Of a stretch of DNA of 47,038 bases, positions 24,219 to 30,058 are shown in pieces (position 1 is the stretch's first letter; every line of letters begins with the position of its first letter). Location: assembly GCA_965659685.1 (NCBI GenBank), contig CBFHXB010000017.1:1-47038 (forward strand). Direction: 5' to 3'. The notes below the pieces were generated by a model. It had not been told where the DNA came from, did no database searches, and saw only the letters and a list, made by a program, of their open reading frames with translations. A program made the position numbers and the translations under genes. The stretch comes from MGIIa-L3 sp11892u (lineage in GTDB: Archaea; Thermoplasmatota; Poseidoniia; Poseidoniales; Poseidoniaceae).

Positions 24219-25364
24219 TCATGACGCTTGCGCCGGAGCGAGACCCGCGCTTCGGCCGACCTCGGCGAAGCGGTGCAGCATGGCTTCCAAGTGAATGCGA
24301 GCGGTCGAAGCGCGACGCAGATCTGCATCCGTCTGCGCCACCACGTCGAGCAGATCGGACAAGACCGTGGGGGGAAGGTGAAACCGGCCCTCGACAAGGT
24401 GCTGGTGAATGTGCTCGATGACTTGGTCGCCTTCGAGGTGATGGGCGGCCATCAAACGGTCGAGATGACCCATGGCGCCGTAGAGGACGCGGGTGTTCTT
24501 GGCGCCCTGCTTTTCCCACCGCCAGTCGTGCAAACGTCCTCGCAGTGCTTCCTCGATGACCATGCGCATCTCCACGACCTCGGTCTCTTGCAAGAGCCCG
24601 CCGAGGGCGTTCCGATCGGTGTGCAAGCCCCGGCGCACGAGCACTTCGGTGATGAAGAGCGCGCGGCGGAGGTCCCCCGAAACCACGTGAGCGATGTCTT
24701 CCAACACGGTCGCGTCGTCAGCGCCGGCCTGCGCGCAGGCATACTGGAGCCGGGCCACGATGTGCTCTCGACTCACCGGTGGCATTCGGACGTGTTGGAC
24801 CCGACTCCGGATGGCATCGATGAGGCGGGACGGAGTGCGAGCGGTAAACAGGAACCGGGAACTTCCGCTTCCCGATTCCATCATCCGGCGAAGGTACGGT
24901 TGGCGTTTTGGACCCAAGTGGTCGGCGTCCTCGATGACGATGAGGCGGGACACAGCCTGCCGCCCTTCACGGCCGACCGATTCCTCACCGGCCGGCGGTG
25001 CGTCGCCTTCGCGCTGGTCAAACAGGGCGACGTCGAAGGCCTCGAGGCTGGTACGGCCGGCCAAGGTGTCGGAAGATCCCCGTCCTTCTGGCCGGAGGAA
25101 GGCTTCGAAGGTGGCCATCGCTCCGGACGTCCGCGCAAGGTCCCGTGCGTTGAGGACGTGGGTGGTGGACCGCCAACCCGGGCCGAGCACTTGCCGTGCG
25201 ACAAGACGCCACGCCGCCGTCTTCCCGACGCCTGAAGGGCCAGACAAGAGCAGGTGGGGCGGGTTCGCGGTAAGCGAGGCTTGGGCCAAGACGTCGCGAA
25301 CGGTGTCGGTCGTGGCCAGGTCGTCGAAGCGCCGAGGCGCATACGCACGCAACCACGACGTCAT
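24219..25364 (-). CDS. Clamp-loader-like AAA+ ATPase (divergent RFC small-subunit paralogue)
   Basis: 381 residues. 'MTSWLRAYAPRRFDDLA' resembles the 'WVEKYRP..LDD' start of RFC/DnaX clamp loaders. Walker A is 'GPSGVGKT' (42-49). The Walker B position reads 'LIVIEDADHLG' instead of the usual LDEAD, and the SRC arginine-finger motif reads 'AIRSRVQHV'. A ~40-residue insertion with many Gly/Ser/Glu separates Walker A from B. The C-terminal RFC collar-like helices are present. It is probably part of a PCNA-loading or related complex, but the altered motifs make it a specialised paralogue rather than the main RfcS. Confidence 0.75.
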   Translation of the reverse strand: MTSWLRAYAPRRFDDLATTDTVRDVLAQASLTANPPHLLLSGPSGVGKTAAWRLVARQVLGPGWRSTTHVLNARDLARTSGAMATFEAFLRPEGRGSSDTLAGRTSLEAFDVALFDQREGDAPPAGEESVGREGRQAVSRLIVIEDADHLGPKRQPYLRRMMESGSGSSRFLFTARTPSRLIDAIRSRVQHVRMPPVSREHIVARLQYACAQAGADDATVLEDIAHVVSGDLRRALFITEVLVRRGLHTDRNALGGLLQETEVVEMRMVIEEALRGRLHDWRWEKQGAKNTRVLYGAMGHLDRLMAAHHLEGDQVIEHIHQHLVEGRFHLPPTVLSDLLDVVAQTDADLRRASTARIHLEAMLHRFAEVGRSAGLAPAQAS

Positions 25365-25408
25365 GAACAGGGCACCACGTCAGCGGTCCAAGAAGGGTGC
25401 GCTCGCGC

Positions 25409-25570
25409 TTAAATCGCGTCGATTCGCTTCGTTCCGGGGCGTCGCAGCTTCATGAAGATGCGAGCGCCGCAGGCCTTGCAGCTGATGCCGTTCTGGTCGC
25501 CGCGGAACTGTTCGATCTTGCCGCATTCGGCGCACTTGTAGTCCACGAGTTCAACCATGGTCATCCCCAT
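25409..25570 (-). CDS. rpoP: DNA-directed RNA polymerase subunit P (Rpo12)
   Basis: About 49-53 residues with three in-frame ATG candidates (25570, 25564, 25558). It is a zinc ribbon: 'YKCAECGK' and 'ISCKACGARIFMKLRRPGTK', with Cys13, 16, 31 and 34 from the first ATG, ending in the basic '..KRIDAI' tail typical of archaeal Rpo12. It is a small structural subunit of the polymerase. TTCAAAAC about 26 bases upstream suits a leaderless start near 25564. It sits between the ubiquitin-like gene and the clamp-loader-like gene, all on one strand. Confidence 0.9.
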   Translation of the reverse strand: MGMTMVELVDYKCAECGKIEQFRGDQNGISCKACGARIFMKLRRPGTKRIDAI

Positions 25571-25603
25571 GCTCCGGACGGCGTCCCTGTTTTGAACCTG
25601 TCC

Positions 25604-25621
25604 GTGAGGCTCACGCCTCAC
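25604..25621 (-). terminator. Hairpin overlapping the stop codon of the ubiquitin-like gene
   Basis: On the minus strand GTGAGGC-GTGA-GCCTCAC forms a perfect 7-bp stem with a 4-base loop, and the stop codon TGA lies in its 5' arm. No T-run follows, so classic termination is uncertain. It could protect or process the 3' end and separate the small gene from rpoP 48 bases downstream. Confidence 0.35.
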
Positions 25622-25848
25622 TGACCGCCGACGAGGCCGGGCATCAGACGGACGGCAGCGGCCGCGTTCAGCTCGTTGTCGGTCAGGGTGCTGGTGTCCA
25701 CGAGGCGGTCGTCGATGAAGACCCAGGACTTGGAATCGGTGGCGGTGGCCACGATCTCTGGGCGGGTCATCTGGACCTGGGTGTCGCCGGTTTGGTCGGC
25801 CACGGTCACGGTGTAGGTCGGCAAGCTGTTTTCTTCTTCGTTTTGCAT
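25618..25848 (-). CDS. Ubiquitin-like beta-grasp protein ending Gly-Gly-Gln
   Basis: 76 residues from ATG 25848. GGAGTGAT lies just before it on the minus strand, and two earlier starts (25854, 25857) would overlap that Shine-Dalgarno. The sequence shows beta strands 'TYTVTVADQTG' and 'TQVQMTR', a short helix, then 'WVFIDDRLVDTSTLTDNELN', and the end 'VRLMPGLVGGQ'. The last 33 residues before Gln align without gaps to the end of eukaryotic ubiquitin: FIDDRLVDTSTLTDNEL against FAGKQLEDGRTLSDYNI, then GG. I count about 10 of 33 identical. The extra Gln after Gly75 would block activation unless removed. Function as a protein modifier or sulfur carrier is inference. It is transcribed divergently from guaAA. 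Confidence 0.65.
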   Translation of the reverse strand: MQNEEENSLPTYTVTVADQTGDTQVQMTRPEIVATATDSKSWVFIDDRLVDTSTLTDNELNAAAAVRLMPGLVGGQ

Positions 25849-25887
25849 GTGCATCACTCCTTTCTGCGGGTCGTTGTGGCACCACCA

Positions 25888-25896
25888 CTTATGAAG
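25888..25896 (-). promoter_or_regulatory. TATA-like element of the ubiquitin-like gene
   Basis: The minus strand reads GTTCTTCATAAGTGG. The CATAAG core lies ~43 bases before ATG 25848, giving a leader of about 17 bases that contains the GGAGTGAT Shine-Dalgarno. The AT-rich run 25888-25915 stands out from the surrounding GC-rich DNA. Confidence 0.5.
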
Positions 25897-25965
25897 AACA
25901 GAAAACGTTCAACGATGTGGGTTGGTGGCACGCATCGACCATGTCCGCTCTCCCCGTCGACCATC

Positions 25966-25971
25966 CTTAAG
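25966..25971 (+). promoter_or_regulatory. TATA-like element of guaAA
   Basis: CTTAAG lies ~28 bases before ATG 25996, the spacing expected for an almost leaderless transcript. GGGGGTGA is also present 7 bases before the ATG and could act as a Shine-Dalgarno if transcription starts slightly earlier. Confidence 0.4.
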
Positions 25972-25995
25972 GGCCGGACGAGGGGGTGACGTGCC

Positions 25996-26589
25996 ATGGA
26001 AGACCGGCCCCTCGTCATCGACGTCGTGGACAACGGCGGCCAGTGGACCCACCGTGAATGGCGCATGCTGCGCTACCTCAAGGTGGACACGCAAATCATC
26101 GAGAACACCACGCCGGTTTCGGAACTCCGCGACTTGGATGGACTGATCCTCTCAGGCGGTGCAGCACGCATCGGCCTCAGTGGCGAACTGGGGAATTGTG
26201 CCGCCTTCCTCGAATTGGACGTCCCGGTCCTCGGCATCTGTGCCGGCCATCAATTCATGGCGCGGCACTACGGAGGCGACGCCCGTGAAGCACCGGAACC
26301 AGAATTCGGTGCTGCGGACATCACGCTGGTGGACGGAGGTGGGGCCATCTTTGCCGGAACACCCGGCACGCAGACCGTGTGGGAGTCCCACAACGACGAA
26401 GTCCATGTTTTGCCCAATGGCTTCCGAATCACCGCCTCCTCACCGTCGTGCGAAATTCAAGGCATGGAGAACGAAGCCGGAACACGTTTTGGGCTGCAAT
26501 TCCACCCAGAGGTCAACGATTCCGAGTACGGACGTGAGATGTTTGAGAACTTCATTCGCGTCTGCAGAGAAGCCCGCAACGGGTCCTGA
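25996..26589 (+). CDS. guaAA: GMP synthase, glutamine amidotransferase subunit A
   Basis: 197 residues; the archaeal stand-alone class I amidotransferase that hydrolyses glutamine and passes ammonia to the GuaAB synthetase subunit for XMP to GMP conversion. 'NGGQWTHREWRMLRYLKVDT' is the hallmark N-terminus. The nucleophile Cys82 is in 'VLGICAGHQ', and His170/Glu172 are in 'LQFHPEV'. No ATP-pyrophosphatase subunit is adjacent, so it must be encoded elsewhere. Its stop directly abuts that of the convergent aldolase gene (TGATCA). Confidence 0.95.
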   Translation: MEDRPLVIDVVDNGGQWTHREWRMLRYLKVDTQIIENTTPVSELRDLDGLILSGGAARIGLSGELGNCAAFLELDVPVLGICAGHQFMARHYGGDAREAPEPEFGAADITLVDGGGAIFAGTPGTQTVWESHNDEVHVLPNGFRITASSPSCEIQGMENEAGTRFGLQFHPEVNDSEYGREMFENFIRVCREARNGS

Positions 26590-27744
26590 TCACGTCTTCA
26601 GGTTGGCTTGGCGGGCCAACATGGCCACGCGCATGCTGTGTTCGACCATCGAAGCGTTTGACCATGCTTGGGTCAAATCTGCGCCGACCGCATAGGCGCC
26701 ATGACCGCGCACCACCACGCATCGCATGCCACCTTGTTGCAACGCTTCAACGGCTTGACGGAGGAACGCGTCCTGGTCTTGGTCGTCCGGTTCAACGATG
26801 ATGATGCGACCGATGTGCTTCTTCCCAATGGCGTCAATCGGTTGAAGCACGATGAGGTCTTTTTCGCATGACATGGCCGTGGTGTACGGGCCATGGGCGT
26901 GGATAACCGCGGCCGGACCACCGGTGGCCATGCTGACCGAGGCAAGCAGCACTTCGAGCAAACGCCAATCGTCTCGAGCACCACGTGGAGCGCCCATACC
27001 GAGGCGTCCTGCGACAAGGGAACGCTCGTCGATGCGGGGCATCATTGTCAGCATCCTGGTGGACACGACCGCGCCTTGGACGTCGGGGTGGAGCATGGCC
27101 ATCCCGCCCATGGTGGCACGACCGAGGTCCTCGTGGACCAACCATCGGCCCATCCGAGCAAAGTCCGCCACGACATGTTGAGGCACGACGATGTCCTCGA
27201 GGACGGCAGGTGGGACTTGAGGTTCCTCAAGGGCTTCGATGGTCGCCTGAGCCGTGGACAAGGCGCCACGAAGCCGTCGCACTTCGGCATCGACCGCCAG
27301 GGGCGGTGGAGCCGGTGGTTCCTCTGCGTTGAGATCGGCGGGTGCAGAGGCAAGTGGCACCTCGGGTTCTGGCTCTGGCTCCGGCTCGGGTTCTGGCTCT
27401 GGCTCTGGCTCTGGCTCCGGCTCCGGTTCTGGCTCGGGTTCTGGCTCTGGCTCCGGTTCTGGCTCGGGTTCTGGCTCCGGCTCCGGCTCGGGTTCGGGAG
27501 TGGCGGCCGGCGGTCCGCTCGGTGGGCCCGTTGGCGGGCCGGTTGGCGGGCCGGTCGGTGGACCGGAGGGGGGGCCGCTCGGGCCCTTCGGAGGTCCGCC
27601 CGGCGACCCACTTGGCGGGCCATCGGGTGTCGCCGTGGGCTCCATTCCAGCAAGTTGTCCAAAGGCAGCAGCAACGGCATCGTCTGCTGCTGCTTGCTCT
27701 GCGTCATCTTTGGCTTGTGCAGCGGAAGGCGGTCGTGAGCTCAT
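26590..27744 (-). CDS. Class II aldolase/adducin-family protein with Gly-Pro-Pro and Glu-Pro repeat N-terminus
   Basis: 384 residues from ATG 27744; GTG 27762 lies too close to the promoter's TATA element to be transcribed. The C-terminal ~200 residues are a class II (fuculose-phosphate type) aldolase domain with metal ligands in '[11 protein letters not shown]' and '[11 protein letters not shown]'. The enzyme would cleave or epimerise a phosphorylated sugar in the cytosol; the substrate is unclear. Ahead of it lie an Ala/Asp-rich helix, a collagen-like GPP stretch and ~23 Glu-Pro dipeptides. Such an extension is not part of the normal family and probably forms a stiff spacer. Confidence 0.85.
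27361..27500 (-). repeat. Glu-Pro coding hexamer repeat
   Basis: A tandem array of 6-base units (GAGCCN/GAACCN on the coding strand) encoding about 23 Glu-Pro dipeptides inside the aldolase gene. Third positions vary between units, so it is under protein-level rather than pure DNA-level constraint, but slippage is possible. Confidence 0.9.
27511..27624 (-). repeat. Gly-Pro-Pro coding tandem repeat
   Basis: 12-base units encode GPPT/GPPS repeats, a collagen-like low-complexity stretch directly before the Glu-Pro array in the aldolase N-terminus. The many Pro-Pro steps would need aIF5A-assisted translation. Confidence 0.85.
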
Positions 27745-27773
27745 GAGAACCGTTAACGACACGGTGAGAGCGG

Positions 27774-27782
27774 CTTAAATAT
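27774..27782. promoter_or_regulatory. Shared bidirectional TATA element (aldolase / tRNA-Asp)
   Basis: CTTAAATAT reads as ATATTTAAG on the other strand, so it looks like a TATA box both ways. Its centre is 30 bases from the tRNA-Asp 5' end and 34 bases from the aldolase ATG. No other AT-rich element exists in this 63-base spacer. Confidence 0.55.
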
Positions 27783-27807
27783 CGGTTCCCTCACGCCACG
27801 CCTGCCT

Positions 27808-27879
27808 GCCCGTTTGGTGTAGAGGTTATCATGCAGGATTGTCATTCCTGCGACCCGGGTTCAATTCCCGGAACGGGCG
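27808..27879 (+). tRNA. tRNA-Asp (anticodon GTC)
   Basis: Acceptor GCCCGTT/AACGGGC, anticodon stem CAGGA/TCCTG with loop TTGTCAT (anticodon GTC), and T arm CCGGG-TTCAATT-CCCGG. The weak D stem (GTG/CAT) matches the usual archaeal tRNA-Asp pattern. There is no intron and CCA is not encoded. It ends three bases before the stop of the convergent zinc-ribbon gene. Confidence 0.95.
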
Positions 27880-27882
27880 CCT

Positions 27883-28011
27883 TCACGACTCACGCTTGTG
27901 GACGAAGTTGTCGCCGCAAACGCGGCACCATAGCTTGATTCCGTCAGGGCGGGGCGTCGCCCCGGCGATGTCGATGGTGACGCCGCACTTGCATCGAGCG
28001 GTGGTTTCCAT
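27883..28011 (-). CDS. Tiny zinc-ribbon protein (42 residues)
   Basis: Starts 'METTARCKCGVTID' and contains 'LWCRVCGDNFVHK' before a TGA. The Cys7-x-Cys9 and Cys29-x2-Cys32 pairs are spaced to hold one zinc ion. It lies 23 bases downstream of trm5 on the same strand and is probably co-transcribed with it. The function is unknown; zinc ribbons of this size often bind RNA or ribosomes, which would suit the tRNA-related surroundings. Confidence 0.6.
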   Translation of the reverse strand: METTARCKCGVTIDIAGATPRPDGIKLWCRVCGDNFVHKRES

Positions 28012-28034
28012 GGTTTCGGGGAGCGGTGGGCGCC

Positions 28035-29117
28035 TCAAGAACCCGTCGTCGCGCGCACCACAAGCCGGACCATCGTCCGGGTCGTGCTGAAGCCTTTGGT
28101 CGCCTGCACGTCAACGGAGCTGATTCGACCTGCTGCGGCAAAGGAGGAGGTGATTTGGTGGGCGATCGATGCTTCGTCATCGCGTCCAATCACCGCCCAA
28201 CCGATCACCAAAGCGTCCCCTGCCAGAAGAGGCATCAGGTCGTCCATGTGCTCCAACCCCTCGTGCGGGAGGTTGACGAAAAGGACGTCCGCTTTCCCCT
28301 TCAAGGCCTCCTCGTTTCGCCAGGCTCGGCCGTCGCCCATCCGTACCTCCAAGTGGGCCTGAGGATGGGCGCTACGGGCGATGATGTGGCCAAGGTTGGC
28401 TTCCAAGAAGGGGATCGCCTCTCCGTTCAAGTCCCCGACGACCGCTTTCGCCACCACGCCGTGATGGAGGGGCAGACCGAGGTTCGGCCCCACCCCCGCG
28501 TAGGGATCATGCACGATGAGGCGGCGCTGAAGGCGATCGCTGTGTTCACGCATCAGGTCCATTGCGGCCGCACGTTCTCCGCTCAGCCTCGCGCTGAAGT
28601 AAGCCTTGCTTGGATCGAGCGTGTAGGTCAATCCATGCTCCTTGACCGTGGTCACGGTGGATTCGTCCCCGTCACGCGCGGCGAGGACCTGGAGGTCACG
28701 GATACGGAACGGCCCGGTGACGCCTCGATCCACGCAGACCACCCGAACATGGGGGAATTGAGCCAACATGGCTTCTGCAATGGGGGTGGCATGGGCCTCC
28801 ACTTCTGGCTCAAGTTTCACCAACAGCACGTCGCCCTGCACTTCGTGGGCCGTCGGAAGGTGGGCTTCGATGGCGGCCAGCAAGGACGGTTGAAGCCGCT
28901 GCGTCCAGCGCTGCGGGCCCCGTTCGAGCGCCGTGCGCTCAACGATGGTGTGTCCTTCGAACATGGGCTCTTCGGAGCCCGGGGCAACGTCGTTGAGCGG
29001 AAGAAGTCGGTGCTCTCCGTCCGTTTGGATGCCCGCGCCTTGCGCAAGCCAGCCTTTCGCGGCCAAACGTTCCCGCCATCGGGCGGTCTCTGCGCTCGGC
29101 ACCCTCAAATGACGCAT
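28035..29117 (-). CDS. trm5: tRNA (guanine37-N1)-methyltransferase, Trm5-type
   Basis: About 360 residues from ATG 29117; the frame continues to 29135, but 'MRHLRVPSAETARWRERL' is the classic Trm5 beginning. The order is the D1 domain, a linker ending 'YTLDPSKAYFSARLSGERAA', then a Rossmann methyltransferase with SAM loop 'VHDPYAGVGPNLGLPL', acidic 'VVGDLNGEA' and the catalytic-site 'LFVNLPHEG' (the NPP-like motif). It methylates G37 of tRNAs to prevent frameshifting. A Taw2-like wyosine enzyme is the main alternative. Confidence 0.88.
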   Translation of the reverse strand: MRHLRVPSAETARWRERLAAKGWLAQGAGIQTDGEHRLLPLNDVAPGSEEPMFEGHTIVERTALERGPQRWTQRLQPSLLAAIEAHLPTAHEVQGDVLLVKLEPEVEAHATPIAEAMLAQFPHVRVVCVDRGVTGPFRIRDLQVLAARDGDESTVTTVKEHGLTYTLDPSKAYFSARLSGERAAAMDLMREHSDRLQRRLIVHDPYAGVGPNLGLPLHHGVVAKAVVGDLNGEAIPFLEANLGHIIARSAHPQAHLEVRMGDGRAWRNEEALKGKADVLFVNLPHEGLEHMDDLMPLLAGDALVIGWAVIGRDDEASIAHQITSSFAAAGRISSVDVQATKGFSTTRTMVRLVVRATTGS

Positions 29118-29154
29118 GCCGCTCATCGTGACCACCGGTCAGGACGGCATCAGC

Positions 29155-30003
29155 ATGACGGTCGACTTGCCCCCCACCGGCCTGCTCCTTGTCGGCCTTG
29201 GGCCAGGTGGACGCTCCGGCATGACCGCGGCGGCGATTGAGGCGGCCCAAACCGCTGACCACAGGTGGTACGAAGCCTACACCGCCCTCTGGCCAGAGCA
29301 GGACGTGATCGACCTTGAGGCCCACGTGGGGCCCATCGAACGGGTGATGCGTCCGGACGTGGAACACCCGACGGAGATGTTTGAACTCGCTCGTACCTCC
29401 CTCGTGGCACTTTTGGTCGTCGGCGACCCCTTGCAAGCCACCACTCACGTGGACCTGCAACTTCGCGCTGAAGATGCAGGTGTGCCGTGCCGCGTCCTTC
29501 ACGGCCTGAGCATCACCGGAATGGTCACAGGAGCCGCAGGCCTGTCCAACTACCGCTTTGGGCGACAAACCACGTTGACCTACCCGCACGGTGCGTGGAT
29601 TGCCACCTCTCCGCTCGAAACCATCGCGCTGAATCGCCACCAAGGATTGCACACCCTCGTGTTGCTCGACCTCGACCCCACAGGTGCAGGCACCGGAGAT
29701 CAGCGCCCCATGCGGCCCGAAGATGCCCATCGAAGCCTGCACATGATGGCCGAGCGTTTGGCGGAACGCCCTCCAGAGGAAGGCGCATTGTCGAGTCTGA
29801 CATCGGCAGCCCTCGAAGGCCTCGACGTCGGAGCGTGGACCGTGGTGTTGTGTGCGGACGTCGGTACGTCGGACGAAGCCTTCGTCACCACGACCGTGGA
29901 CGGTTTGCCTTCGGAAGTCGGGGGCCGGTTGAACTGCCTGCTCGTTCCCGCCGCCATCGAAGGCGTCGAAGCAGCGGCCATCGCTCGATGGCGAAGGTCC
30001 TGA
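29155..30003 (+). CDS. dph5: Diphthine synthase
   Basis: SAM-dependent methyltransferase of diphthamide synthesis, acting on the modified histidine of elongation factor 2. 282 residues from ATG 29155, in line with the family start ('GLLLVGLGPGGRSGMT'). ATG 29116 is also in frame but would overlap the divergent trm5 start by two bases. Typical tetrapyrrole-methylase-fold blocks are 'VGDPLQATTHVDL', 'HGLSITGMVTGAAGLSNYRF' and 'LLDLDP'. The spacer to trm5 is only 37 bases, so the two divergent promoters must interlock with coding sequence. Confidence 0.93.
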   Translation: MTVDLPPTGLLLVGLGPGGRSGMTAAAIEAAQTADHRWYEAYTALWPEQDVIDLEAHVGPIERVMRPDVEHPTEMFELARTSLVALLVVGDPLQATTHVDLQLRAEDAGVPCRVLHGLSITGMVTGAAGLSNYRFGRQTTLTYPHGAWIATSPLETIALNRHQGLHTLVLLDLDPTGAGTGDQRPMRPEDAHRSLHMMAERLAERPPEEGALSSLTSAALEGLDVGAWTVVLCADVGTSDEAFVTTTVDGLPSEVGGRLNCLLVPAAIEGVEAAAIARWRRS

Positions 30004-30058
30004 TTCCCTCGCTCCGTTCTCGGAAGCGTTCATGGGGAGGGGGAGTGTGGTCGGAGCG

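Noticed and set aside
25618..25848. Calling the small protein a Pup homologue because it ends in GGQ
   Set aside because: Pup is disordered and helical without beta-grasp features; here the alignment is to ubiquitin, so only the last residues resemble Pup.
27361..27624. CRISPR-like array
   Set aside because: Units are 6 and 12 bases, contiguous, without spacers, and in frame inside a gene.
27254..27778. Plus-strand frame encoding a long Ser-Gly repeat
   Set aside because: It is the antisense reading of the Glu-Pro repeat in the aldolase gene.
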